Shown here: in pieces, positions 50,028 to 58,066 of the stretch
Position numbering within the stretch: position 1 is the stretch's first letter
How the letters are laid out: each line of letters starts with the position of its first letter
The notes under the pieces: generated by a model
Seen by the model: only the letters and a program-made list of their open reading frames with translations
What the model was told of the DNA's origin: nothing
Databases searched by the model: none
Source: Anaerolineales bacterium
GTDB lineage: Bacteria; Chloroflexota; Anaerolineae; Anaerolineales; UBA11579
Direction of reading: 5' to 3'
Assembly (NCBI GenBank): GCA_019637675.1
Contig: JAHBVE010000001.1
Coordinates: 124,001 to 188,000 of the forward strand
DNA: 64,000 nucleotides
Translations under genes and position numbers: made by a program

Positions 50028-51239
50028 TTATTTCTCAGCTTGCCAGTACTCCGCATCATAGGCGGGCAGCTCGCAGCGCAGATCGGCATCCTTGCGGTAG
50101 CCCAGCGCGTAGCCAGCTTGCATCAGCTGGTGAATTTCACTCGTGCCTTCGTAGATCACGCCGCCCTTGGAGTTGCGCAGGTAGCGCTCCACATCGTACT
50201 CATCGCTGTAACCGTAGGCACCATGCACCTGGATCGCTTCTGAGGCCGCATCGAACGAAGCGTCCGTGGCGTACCACTTGGCCAGCGAGGTCTCGCGCGT
50301 GTTGCGCACACCCTGGTTCTTCAGCCAGCCGGCCTTCAGGTACAGCAGGCGCGAGGTCTCGTACTGCTGCACCATGTAAGCGATCTTCTGCTGCACCAGT
50401 TGGAACTGGCCGATCTCCTTGTTGAAGGCTTTGCGCTCGTGCGAATACTTGACGCTGGCGTCCAGGCTGGCGCGGATCAGACCCGTTGCTCCGGCTGCCA
50501 CCGTGTAGCGCCCGTTGTCCAGGCACGACATGGCGATCTTGAAGCCTTCGCCCTCTTCGCCCAGGCGGTTCTCCACCGGCACGCGCACGTCTTGCATGGC
50601 AATGTAGCCGGTCGAGCCGGCCCGCATGCCCAGCTTGCCGTGAATGTCGCCGGTGGTGATGCCCTTGCGGTCCAGCTCCACAATGAAGGCGCTCAGCCCG
50701 TCATGCGGGTCAGCATCCGGGTTGGTGCGCGCCACGATCAGGGCGTGGTGGGCCTTGCTCGCCAGCGAGATCCACATCTTCTCGCCGTTCAGCACGTACT
50801 CGTCGCCCTCGCGGCGGGCGGTGGCCTTCATGCCGGCCACATCTGAGCCGGCGCCCGGCTCGGTCAGGCCGAAGCAGGCGTACTTCTCGCCCGTGGCCTG
50901 CGGGGTGAGGAACTTCTGCTTCTGCTCCTCAGTGCCCCATTGCAGCAGGGCCATGCTGTTCAGGCCCATGTGCACAGACATCACCACCCGCAGCGGGCTG
51001 TCGCCGGCTTCCAGCTCCTCGCACACCAGGCCCAGGGTGATGTAGTCAAAACCCTGCCCGCCGTAGCGCACGGGGATGTTGATGCCCAGAATGCCCAGCT
51101 CGGCCATGCGTGGCAGGATGAAGGGGGCCATCTCTTGCTTGCGGTCCCACTCCTGAATGACGGGCTTGACCTCTTTTTGAACGAAGTCCCGCACCATCTT
51201 TTGCACCATCAGGTGCTCTTCACTTAGTTGAAAGTCCAT
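50028..51239 (-). CDS. Acyl-CoA dehydrogenase
   Basis: This 403-residue FAD enzyme introduces the alpha-beta double bond into acyl-CoA. It has FGLTEPGAGSDVAGMKATA, GEKMWISLASKAHHALIVART, RAGSTGYIAMQDVRVPVENRLGEEGEGFKIAMSCLDNGRYTVAAGATG and QVHGAYGYSDEYDVERYLRNSKGGVIYEGTSEIHQLM with the catalytic Glu. ATG 51239 (MDFQLSEEHL) begins the conserved region; the upstream in-frame extension is not conserved. Electrons would pass to EtfAB encoded downstream. Confidence 0.95.
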   Translation of the reverse strand: MDFQLSEEHLMVQKMVRDFVQKEVKPVIQEWDRKQEMAPFILPRMAELGILGINIPVRYGGQGFDYITLGLVCEELEAGDSPLRVVMSVHMGLNSMALLQWGTEEQKQKFLTPQATGEKYACFGLTEPGAGSDVAGMKATARREGDEYVLNGEKMWISLASKAHHALIVARTNPDADPHDGLSAFIVELDRKGITTGDIHGKLGMRAGSTGYIAMQDVRVPVENRLGEEGEGFKIAMSCLDNGRYTVAAGATGLIRASLDASVKYSHERKAFNKEIGQFQLVQQKIAYMVQQYETSRLLYLKAGWLKNQGVRNTRETSLAKWYATDASFDAASEAIQVHGAYGYSDEYDVERYLRNSKGGVIYEGTSEIHQLMQAGYALGYRKDADLRCELPAYDAEYWQAEK

Positions 51240-51323
51240 GTGACTCCATGAGAAAAGCTTGTGATTAATTGCGCAGGATTTGATTATACCTAGATACGCA
51301 GACCGCCCTGGCCGCGCACTCTT

Positions 51324-51329
51324 TATAAT
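51324..51329 (+). promoter_or_regulatory. -10 box of TPR gene, leaderless arrangement
   Basis: A perfect TATAAT ends 6 bases before ATG 51336. Confidence 0.65.
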
Positions 51330-51335
51330 CACCGC

Positions 51336-52391
51336 ATGCGTCGTGTCTCACGCAAGCTGTGGCTGCTGCTGCCGCTCGCCATCCTGGTCTTCGCGCTGCC
51401 CACCTGGTGGATGCGCACCTGGCTGCCGCGCCAGGGCGGCGTGCCCACGCCCACCGCCACCGTCGCCCCGGCCCCGCTGGAGGATACGTACCGCCAGGCG
51501 ATCGAGCTGGCCGCCCGCGAGCCGCTGGATGCGCTGCCGCTGCTGGCCGAGCTGATCGATAGCCCCTACGCCAGTGCGGCCCTCACCATCCGCCAGGGCA
51601 TCCAGGGCGGCCGCCTCAGCGGCGACCGCGCCTACCTGCTCACCGCCACCGGCCAGTCGCTGGCCGCGGTGGGGGAGTGGGCCGCCGCTCGCCAGGCCTT
51701 CCTGGCCGCGGTCGAGGTCAACCCTGACTACGCCGAGGCCTGGGCCTACCTGGGCGAAGCGTTGCAAAAGAACGGGCAAGACGGCCTGCAAGCCCTGCAA
51801 AAAGCCGAGCAGCTTGACCCGAATTCGCTCTCTGTGCGCCTGTTCCTGGCTCTGTACTGGCAACGCCAGGGGGATTTTGAGCGCGCCGAGCAGAACCTGC
51901 GCGTGGCGGCCCTCTCGCACCCCGACAATCCGCTGGTGCAGATCCAGCTGGCCGAGAACGCCGTGCTCAAGGGCGATACGGCCGGCGCGCTGCCCTACCT
52001 GCAGCGCGCCCTCGAGCTGGCCCCCAACGACCCGGCCATCTGGCGCGCTGTGGCCGCCTACAGCGTCGAATCGGCCCTGTATATTGAGGAGATCGGCCTG
52101 CCCACCCTGGCCCGCCTGTTGAGCGAGCAGCCCGGCCAGGCCGACACTCTGGTGCTCAATGCCCGCGCCCTGGCCCTGCTGCGCCGGGATGCCGAGGCCG
52201 AGACCTACTTCATGCAGGCCCTGCAGGCCGACGAGGCCAACATCTCGGCCCACCTGTACTACGGCATCTTCCTGCTGGCCGCCAACCGGCTCGACGAGGC
52301 CCGCCAGCACCTCAACACCGTATTGGCCCTGCAACCTACGGGCGCCCAGGCCAGCCTGGCCGCCCACTGGCTAGAACAAATCTCCCATTAG
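51336..52391 (+). CDS. Tetratricopeptide repeat protein with N-terminal membrane anchor
   Basis: This 351-residue protein has an N-terminal helix KLWLLLPLAILVFALPTWWM with no clear cleavage site, a Pro/Thr linker, and several TPR units such as AAVEVNPDYAEAWAYLGEALQKNG, QNLRVAALSHPDNPLVQIQLAENAVLKGD and ALELAPNDPAIWRAVAAY. It is likely an extracytoplasmic scaffold. The two lipoprotein genes that follow have their own signals. Confidence 0.85.
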   Translation: MRRVSRKLWLLLPLAILVFALPTWWMRTWLPRQGGVPTPTATVAPAPLEDTYRQAIELAAREPLDALPLLAELIDSPYASAALTIRQGIQGGRLSGDRAYLLTATGQSLAAVGEWAAARQAFLAAVEVNPDYAEAWAYLGEALQKNGQDGLQALQKAEQLDPNSLSVRLFLALYWQRQGDFERAEQNLRVAALSHPDNPLVQIQLAENAVLKGDTAGALPYLQRALELAPNDPAIWRAVAAYSVESALYIEEIGLPTLARLLSEQPGQADTLVLNARALALLRRDAEAETYFMQALQADEANISAHLYYGIFLLAANRLDEARQHLNTVLALQPTGAQASLAAHWLEQISH

Positions 52392-52410
52392 CGATGTAAC
52401 ACCCCCATGC

Positions 52411-52439
52411 TAAAATGCGTTCACTGCGTGATTAAGGAG
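52411..52439 (+). promoter_or_regulatory. -10 box and ribosome site of first lipoprotein
   Basis: TAAAAT (52411-52416) followed by AAGGAG (52434-52439), 7 bases before ATG 52447. Confidence 0.45.
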
Positions 52440-52446
52440 ATCGTAT

Positions 52447-53142
52447 ATGCGCAAACAAGTATGGTTCGTTGTACTGGCGTTACTGCTCGTAGGCATGGCC
52501 TGCAGCTTCGGCGCAGGCTCTGAGACCCAAGGTGGTGCCCCCACGGCAGACACCGGATCTGCCACTCAGGGCCCGGCTGCCACCCAATCCCCCGTCCTGT
52601 TCCAGGATGATTTTTCCAGCTCCAGCAGCGGCTGGGATCGCACCAACTATGATGATGGCAGCGTCACCGACTATGTGGATGGCGGCTATCACATCCTCGT
52701 CAATGCGGATTATGCTTCCGTGTGGGCTAACCCCGGCATCAGCGTGGCTGACGTAAGCGTGGAGACGGATGCCGTGATCCGCGGCGGCGTGGAGGACAAC
52801 GAGTTTGGCGTCATCTGCCGCTATGTGGACGAAAGCAACTTCTACGCCGGCAGCATCAGCAGCGATGGCTTCTACGCCATCGTCAAGATCGAAGATGGCG
52901 AGTTCGGCTATGTGGGCAGTGAAGGCATGCAGCCCTCTGACCTCATCAACCTGGGTGACCAGGTCAATCGCGTCCGCCTCGACTGCGTAGGCTCGCGCCT
53001 GACCCTGTACGTCAACGGCACGGAGCTCATCTCCGCCAGCGACTCCACCTTCAGCAGCGGTGATGTTGGCCTGTACGCCGGCAGCTTCTCCACTCCGGGT
53101 ATCGATATCTACTTCGACAATTTTGTAGCTCAACGCCCCTAA
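52447..53142 (+). CDS. Lipoprotein with LamG-like/DUF1080-type beta domain (paralogue A)
   Basis: This 231-residue protein has a lipoprotein signal ending GMAC, a short Thr/Gly/Ala linker, and a beta-sandwich domain: FQDDFSSSSSGWDRTNYDDGSVTDYVDGGYHILV, VSVETDAVIRGGVEDNEFGVICRYVDESNFYAGSISSDGFYAIVKIEDG, and LTLYVNGTELISASDSTFSSGDVGLYAGSF. The pattern matches concanavalin-like jelly-roll domains common in Chloroflexota surface proteins. A tandem paralogue follows. Ligand is unknown. Confidence 0.78.
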   Translation: MRKQVWFVVLALLLVGMACSFGAGSETQGGAPTADTGSATQGPAATQSPVLFQDDFSSSSSGWDRTNYDDGSVTDYVDGGYHILVNADYASVWANPGISVADVSVETDAVIRGGVEDNEFGVICRYVDESNFYAGSISSDGFYAIVKIEDGEFGYVGSEGMQPSDLINLGDQVNRVRLDCVGSRLTLYVNGTELISASDSTFSSGDVGLYAGSFSTPGIDIYFDNFVAQRP

Positions 53143-53154
53143 GGCGGCTGTACT

Positions 53155-53187
53155 GTAAGCGGCTGCACTGCCAGCCGCTTACATGTT
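53155..53187 (+). terminator. Hairpin between the two lipoprotein genes, partial terminator
   Basis: GTAAGCGGCTG and CAGCCGCTTAC form a perfect 11-base stem with loop CACTGC, followed by ATGTTT. The T-run is poor, so partial read-through into the next gene is likely. Confidence 0.5.
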
Positions 53188-53199
53188 TAAAGGAGAGAA

Positions 53200-54027
53200 A
53201 TGCACTATAAGAAATTGTTCCTTGTACTTGCCCTGCTCAGTGTCCTGGCGCTCGCCTGCGCCGGTTTGCCCAATGTGGGCGACCTGGCTGGCAATGTTGT
53301 CGGCACGGCCCTGGCCACCAGTGGCCTGGATGAGTTCGTGCAGATGGCCACCATGTTGGCCGACAGCGGGCTGAGCGACGAAGCCCAGAGCATGGCCGCC
53401 ACCATGATGGCCGGCGGCACCGCCATGCCCCTGGAAACGTTGATGGCCCAGTTCGGCGATCAAGCCTCTGGCGCGGTCATCTACCAGGACGACTTCTCCA
53501 ACACCAACAGCGGCTGGCCGATCGACTCCTTCGCTGAGGGCTCCACCGGCTACTACAACGGCCAGTACCGCATCACGGTCGACGAGACTGACTACGCCAT
53601 CTGGTCCAGCTCCGGCGCGGGCACCTTTGGCGATATCTCGGTCGAGGCGGACGCGGTCATGATCGGCGGCCCGGAGGAGAACGAGTTCGGCCTGCTGTGC
53701 CGTTTCATCGACAACAGCAACTTCTACGTTGCCACCATCGCCAGCGATGGCTATTACTTCATCTGGCGTCGCCTCAACGGCGGCGACTGGGAGCTGGTGG
53801 GCATGGACAGCGGCCAGACCAGCACGGCCATCTACACCGGCACGCAGACCAACCGCATCCGCCTGGATTGCATCGGCTCCAGCCTCACGCTGTACGCCAA
53901 CGGCACGCAGCTCATCCAGGTGCACGACAGCTCGCTCACCTCAGGTGACGTGGGCGTGTACGCCGGCAGCTTTGATGTGGCCGGGGTGGATGTTGTCTTC
54001 GACAACTTCCTCATCGTCCAGCCGTAA
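53200..54027 (+). CDS. Lipoprotein with LamG-like beta domain (paralogue B)
   Basis: This 275-residue paralogue of the preceding protein has signal LALACAG and a longer helical linker (GDLAGNVVGTALATSGLDEFVQMATMLADS and so on) of about 70 residues. Its domain reads YQDDFSNTNSGWPIDSFAEGSTGYYNGQYRITV, EENEFGLLCRFIDNSNFYVATIASDGYYFIWRR and LTLYANGTQLIQVHDSSLTSGDVGVYAGSFDVAGVDVVFDNF. AAAGGAGAG precedes its ATG. Ligand is unknown. Confidence 0.78.
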   Translation: MHYKKLFLVLALLSVLALACAGLPNVGDLAGNVVGTALATSGLDEFVQMATMLADSGLSDEAQSMAATMMAGGTAMPLETLMAQFGDQASGAVIYQDDFSNTNSGWPIDSFAEGSTGYYNGQYRITVDETDYAIWSSSGAGTFGDISVEADAVMIGGPEENEFGLLCRFIDNSNFYVATIASDGYYFIWRRLNGGDWELVGMDSGQTSTAIYTGTQTNRIRLDCIGSSLTLYANGTQLIQVHDSSLTSGDVGVYAGSFDVAGVDVVFDNFLIVQP

Positions 54028-54045
54028 GAGCTAGCTTCTACTTAT

Positions 54046-54088
54046 AATAAAGCGGTGTACCCGGTTGGGTACACCGCTTTATTTTTTT
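54046..54088 (+). terminator. Intrinsic terminator after paralogue B
   Basis: A 17-base perfect stem (54046-54062 with 54067-54083), with AAAGCGGTGTACCC arm and loop GGTT, is followed by TTTTT. Confidence 0.95.
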
Positions 54089-54100
54089 ATGGTGAGACCG

Positions 54101-54445
54101 ATGACAGACTGCATCTTCTGCAAGATCGTGGCTGGTGATGTGCCCGCCACCAAGCTCTATCAGGATGAGCTGGTGACCGCCTTCCGTGACATCAACCCGT
54201 TGGCGCCCACCCACATCCTCATTATCCCCAATGTCCACCTCGCCAGCGCCAACGACCTGGCGCCTGAGCATGCGGCCGCCGCCGGCCGAATGCTGACCCT
54301 GGCGCCCGAACTGGCCCGCCAGGAACACATCGCCGAGAGCGGCTACCGCCTTATCCTCAACACCGGCGCCGACGGCCGCCAGGAAGTGCCGCACATGCAC
54401 CTGCACCTTCTCGGCGGCCGCCGCATGCAGCACCCACTGGGGTAG
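54101..54445 (+). CDS. HIT family protein (HINT-like)
   Basis: This 114-residue protein starts MTDCIFCKIVAGDVPATKLYQDELVTAFRDINPLAPTHILIIPNVH, and ends with the triad in EVPHMHLHLLGGRRMQHPLG. This is the HINT/HinT branch, which hydrolyses purine nucleoside phosphoramidates. ATG 54101 fits the conserved start; an ATG at 54089 would lie in the terminator tail. It differs in branch from the HIT protein at 7612. Confidence 0.92.
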   Translation: MTDCIFCKIVAGDVPATKLYQDELVTAFRDINPLAPTHILIIPNVHLASANDLAPEHAAAAGRMLTLAPELARQEHIAESGYRLILNTGADGRQEVPHMHLHLLGGRRMQHPLG

Positions 54446-54463
54446 CGGGCCTGTCATTGCTAC

Positions 54464-54490
54464 GTGCATCCCGAGCGTAGCGAGGGATCC
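54464..54490 (+). repeat. Palindromic repeat, ATCCC/GGGAT type
   Basis: GTGCATCCCGAGCGTAGCGA followed by GGGATCC. Same loop core as the other stem types. Confidence 0.78.
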
Positions 54491-54540
54491 TTGCTCCGCG
54501 TGAAGATAACTCAAGCGCTGCAAAAGAAGACCTGCCAGCG

Positions 54541-54605
54541 AGGATCCTTCGCTGGTCTGGGTCTGGCGGTCGGGTGTGGATGTAGATACCCGCTCAGGAT
54601 GACAC
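54541..54605 (-). repeat. Long-loop palindromic repeat, ATCCT/AGGAT type
   Basis: Minus strand reads GTGTCATCCTGAGCGGGTA, an insert of about 30 bases, then CCAGCGAAGGATCC. The insert is similar to those at 41108 and 17435. Confidence 0.7.
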
Positions 54606-54662
54606 GGGAGCAGTAGAGACGTACGCTGCAAAGCAGCGTAGCATGCTGCGCCTTTGCACACC

Positions 54663-54724
54663 GTCATTGCGAGGAGTGCTGAAGGTTGCATGTTCATGCA
54701 ACCTTCAGCCCCGAAGCAATCTGG
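54663..54724. repeat. Palindromic repeat, ATTGC type, with compensated inner hairpin
   Basis: As at 4947, but the inner stem is GAAGGTTGC/GCAACCTTC rather than GAAAGTTGC/GCAACTTTC: both sides of one base pair have changed together. Confidence 0.8.
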
Positions 54725-54930
54725 TTTCACTTCCTTGACAAAACATCCTCTTTCCCCACAATCACCCCTTCCTGTAGTATCACCATCCCCCATGAACCTG
54801 CATCACCCCGCCACATGCGCCCCAACCACCAGCCTGTCAAGTTGTATCGCCCACCCCCACACCCAAAAACGAACAACATCTCCCAAAATTGGTACTTTGC
54901 CGCAGCCGTATTCATCTGTATCCTGAAAGG

Positions 54931-54936
54931 TATAAT
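54931..54936 (+). promoter_or_regulatory. -10 box of YqeY-like gene
   Basis: A perfect TATAAT ends 9 bases before ATG 54946; no Shine-Dalgarno lies between. Confidence 0.6.
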
Positions 54937-54945
54937 TAAGTCATT

Positions 54946-55392
54946 ATGAGCAAAAAAGCCGAGCTTGAAGCCGCCCTCAAAGAGGCCATGAAGGCCAATG
55001 ACACCGTGCGCAAGAACACCGTGCGCGGCGCCCTGGCGGCGGTGAAGGAAGCCGAAGTCGCCAAACGGGGCGAGCTGGATGACGCCGCTGTCATCTCCAT
55101 CCTGCAGAAGGAGCTCAAGTCGCGCCAGGAAGCCATGGCCGAGGGCGAAAAAGCCTCCCGGCCTGACCTGGTCGAGGCCGCTAAGCACGAAGCCGGCCTG
55201 CTCGAAGCGTTCCTGCCCGCCGGCCTCAGCGCCGCCGAGATCGAAGCCATCGTCACCGCCGCCATCGCCGAATCCGGCGCCAGCGCACCCTCCGATATGG
55301 GCAAAGTGATGAAACTCGTCCTGCCCCAGGTGCAAGGCCGCGCCGATGGCGGCCAGGTCAGCGCCCTGGTCAAGGCCAAACTGCAGGGGTAG
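54946..55392 (+). CDS. GatB/YqeY domain protein
   Basis: This 148-residue helical protein has ALKEAMKANDTVRKNTVRGALAAVKEAEVAKRGELDDAAVISILQKELKSRQEAMAEGEKASRPDLVEAAKHEAGLLEAFLPAGLS, the YqeY pattern, and the C-terminal DMGKVMKLVLPQVQGRADGGQVSALVKAKL found at the tail of GatB. It is related to tRNA-dependent amidotransferase tails; function alone is unknown. The PgpH-like gene follows after 14 bases. Confidence 0.93.
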   Translation: MSKKAELEAALKEAMKANDTVRKNTVRGALAAVKEAEVAKRGELDDAAVISILQKELKSRQEAMAEGEKASRPDLVEAAKHEAGLLEAFLPAGLSAAEIEAIVTAAIAESGASAPSDMGKVMKLVLPQVQGRADGGQVSALVKAKLQG

Positions 55393-55406
55393 CTTCACTG
55401 TTCTCT

Positions 55407-57551
55407 ATGTCTGAAAAAGCCAAACTCCAACGCAAACCGCAGCGTTGGTCCACTCGCAAACGCGTTTTCTTGTGGACCCTGTGGACCGCGTGTTTGCTCA
55501 TCTCGGTTGCCGCCCTGGTCATGCCCTTCTCCACCCGCCAGGCCAGCTTGCGCGCCCAGGTGGGGGATGTGGCCAGCCAGGACATCGTTGCCCCGCGCAC
55601 CCTCAACTACCAGAGCGCGGTCTTTACCGAGCGTGACCGCCGCGAGGCCGCCGACGCCGTGGCGCCCGTCTACGGCGCGCCGGATGCCAATGTTGCCCGC
55701 CAGCAGCTCGAGCAGTTGCGCTCGGCGGTCGAATTCATTGACAGCGTGCGCGCCGACACCTACGCCACCCTCGAGCAAAAGATCGGCGACCTCACCGCCC
55801 TGCAGAACGTAACCCTCGGGCGTGAGAGCGCCCAGGCCATCCTGCTGCTCAGTGACAGCGCCTGGCAGAACGTGCGCCAGGAAGCCATCGTCGTGCTCGA
55901 GCAGATCATGCGCAGCAGCATCCGCCAGAACCGGCTGGATGAGGCCCGCCGCAGCGTGCCGGCCCTCGTCAGCCTCTCGCTGCCGCAGGATCAGGCCACC
56001 CTGGTGGCCGAGATGGTGGCTGCCTTCGTCGCCCCCAACAGCTTTTACTCCGAGGCCATGACCCAGGCCGCCCGCGATGAAGCCGCCGCGGCTGTGCCGC
56101 CCGCCGTGCGCACCTTCGTCACTAACGAGATCATTGTGTCGCGCGGCCAGGTGCTCAACGAAGCTGACCTTGAAGCCCTGCAGCAGTTTGGCCTGGTGCA
56201 ACCTGAAACCGGCTGGCGCAATTATGTTGGCGCGGCCATGCTGGCCCTGGTGGCCTTTGCGCTCTCGGCGCTGTTCCTGCGCTTTCGCCCGCAGCTGCTC
56301 GACAATATTCGTGAGCTGACCCTGGTCGCCACGTTGTTCGTCGCCTTCCTGCTGGTGGCGCGCTTCGTCATCGTTGACCGCACGGTCATGCCGTATCTGT
56401 TCCCGGTGGCCGGCTTCGCCTTGCTGGCCGCTACGCTGTACAGTTCGCAGGCGGCTTTGGTCTTCTCGCTGGTGCTCAGTGTGCTGGCTGCTTATAACTT
56501 GCCCAACGCGTTCGATCTCACGCTGTACTATTTCTTCGGCAGCCTGTTCGGTGTGCTGTTCCTCAAGCGTGCCCAGCGCGTCATGGCCTATTTCTGGGCC
56601 GGCGCGGCCGTCATGCTGGCCGGCGCGGCCGTGCTGGTGGCGTACCGCCTGCCGCTGGCTTCCACGGACATCATTGGCCTGCTGACCCTGCTGGGGGCAT
56701 CCGGCCTCAATGGCTTCTTCTCCGCCAGTCTCACCATCGTGCTGCAACTCTTCCTGGCTCAGTGGCTGGGGCTCACCACCACTGTGCAATTGATGGAGCT
56801 GGCCCGCCCAGACCATCCGCTGCTGCAGTTCATCATGCGCCACGCCCCCGGAACGTATCAGCACAGTTTGCTGATCGCCAACTTGTCTGAGCAAGCCGCC
56901 GAGGCCATCGGCGCGGATGCATTGCTGACCCGCATCGGCTCGCTGTATCACGATGCCGGCAAGGCCCGCCAGCCGCACTACTTCATCGAGAACCAGGTCA
57001 CCGGCGCTCACAACCCGCACGAAGACCTGACTCCGCAAGAGAGCGCCCAGCGCATCATTCGCCATGTACCCGATGGCGTCGAGCTGGCCCACAAGCACCG
57101 CCTGCCGCAGCGCATCATTGACTTCATCAAGGAGCACCACGGCACCCTGGTGACCCGCTACCAGTACGCCCGCGCCCTCGAAGCCGCCGGCGGCGATGAG
57201 ACCCAGGTCAACCAGGATGATTTTCGCTACGATGGTCCGCGTCCCCAATCCCGCGAGACGGCCTTGGTCATGCTGGCCGATGGCTGCGAAGCGCGCACGC
57301 GTGCAGAGCGCCCCAAGACCGACGAGGAGCTGGCCGCCCTGGTCAAAAGCGTGATCGACAGCCGCCTCAACACCGGCCAGCTGGATGACACCGCCCTGAC
57401 CATGCGTGACCTCGCCGTGGTGGGCGATACCTTCGTCACCGGCTTGCGCGGCGTTTACCATCCCCGCCTGGTCTACCCTGATCTGGACGAGAAGACCCTC
57501 AACGCCCTCGACGCGCAGCCAGCGCTCAAATCCTTCCCGCCCAAGCGATGA
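55407..57551 (+). CDS. 7TM-HD domain phosphodiesterase (PgpH-like)
   Basis: This 714-residue protein has an N-terminal helix (about 23-42), a long extracytoplasmic domain (about 43-275), seven transmembrane helices (about 275-470) and a cytoplasmic HD domain with HAPGTYQHSLLIANLSEQAAEAIGAD, SLYHDAGKARQPHYFIENQ, HVPDGVELAHKHRLP and IKEHHGT. PgpH-type proteins hydrolyse cyclic di-AMP. The gene is followed by ybeY with ATGA overlap, the conserved pgpH-ybeY order of many bacteria. Confidence 0.92.
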   Translation: MSEKAKLQRKPQRWSTRKRVFLWTLWTACLLISVAALVMPFSTRQASLRAQVGDVASQDIVAPRTLNYQSAVFTERDRREAADAVAPVYGAPDANVARQQLEQLRSAVEFIDSVRADTYATLEQKIGDLTALQNVTLGRESAQAILLLSDSAWQNVRQEAIVVLEQIMRSSIRQNRLDEARRSVPALVSLSLPQDQATLVAEMVAAFVAPNSFYSEAMTQAARDEAAAAVPPAVRTFVTNEIIVSRGQVLNEADLEALQQFGLVQPETGWRNYVGAAMLALVAFALSALFLRFRPQLLDNIRELTLVATLFVAFLLVARFVIVDRTVMPYLFPVAGFALLAATLYSSQAALVFSLVLSVLAAYNLPNAFDLTLYYFFGSLFGVLFLKRAQRVMAYFWAGAAVMLAGAAVLVAYRLPLASTDIIGLLTLLGASGLNGFFSASLTIVLQLFLAQWLGLTTTVQLMELARPDHPLLQFIMRHAPGTYQHSLLIANLSEQAAEAIGADALLTRIGSLYHDAGKARQPHYFIENQVTGAHNPHEDLTPQESAQRIIRHVPDGVELAHKHRLPQRIIDFIKEHHGTLVTRYQYARALEAAGGDETQVNQDDFRYDGPRPQSRETALVMLADGCEARTRAERPKTDEELAALVKSVIDSRLNTGQLDDTALTMRDLAVVGDTFVTGLRGVYHPRLVYPDLDEKTLNALDAQPALKSFPPKR

Positions 57552-58021
57552 TCCATTTCCATATAGACAGCCGCTACGCTGCCCACAAGTTTGAGCGCAA
57601 GCTCAAACAGGCCGTGCAAGCCACGCTGCAGCATCAGCGCGCCCCGCAGGCCGAGCTTACCGTCGTGCTCACCGGCGATGCGCGTCTGCGCGCCCTCAAC
57701 CGCCAATACCGCGGCATGGATAAACCTACGGATGTGCTCTCCTTCGGCGATATTGACCAGCTGAGCGAAAGCGGCAACCTGTACTTGGGCGATGTGGTCA
57801 TCTCGGTGCCGCGTGCCCGCGCCCAGGCCAAGGCCGCCGGCCACAGCCTGCCGGCCGAGCTGCAACTGCTCGCCGTACACGGCGCGCTGCACCTGCTGGG
57901 GTATGACCATGCCAGCCCGGCCCAGCGCCGCAAGATGTGGGCCGCTCAGGATGCGATATTGGATGAGCTGGGCCTTGAGATCCGCTCCGCCGAGCTTGAA
58001 GCCCGGCCAGACGTGAAATAA
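57548..58021 (+). CDS. ybeY: Endoribonuclease YbeY
   Basis: This 157-residue metal-dependent endoribonuclease matures 16S rRNA. It has the zinc motif HGALHLLGYDH and the preceding DKPTDVLSFGD and GDVVISVPRA segments. It overlaps the PgpH-like gene by four bases and ends at a strong terminator. Confidence 0.96.
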   Translation: MIHFHIDSRYAAHKFERKLKQAVQATLQHQRAPQAELTVVLTGDARLRALNRQYRGMDKPTDVLSFGDIDQLSESGNLYLGDVVISVPRARAQAKAAGHSLPAELQLLAVHGALHLLGYDHASPAQRRKMWAAQDAILDELGLEIRSAELEARPDVK

Positions 58022-58050
58022 AAAAGCCCCGGCATACGCCGGGGCTTTTT
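58021..58050. terminator. Bidirectional terminator between ybeY and phnE
   Basis: GCCCCGGC-ATAC-GCCGGGGC, flanked by AAAAA at the left and TTTTT at the right. Confidence 0.95.
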
Positions 58051-58066
58051 GCTTGAAAGGGGGAAC

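Larger units (their letters stand above)
54446..54945. repeat. 500-base non-coding region with four repeats
   Basis: An ATCCC-type repeat (54464-54490), a long-loop ATCCT-type one (54541-54605), a small hairpin TACGCTGC/GCAGCGTA (54622-54640), an ATTGC-type repeat (54663-54724) and a C-rich stretch sharing GTCAAGTTGTATCG (54836-54849) with element copy 1. The promoter of the YqeY-like gene is at the right end. No gene is seen. Confidence 0.65.
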
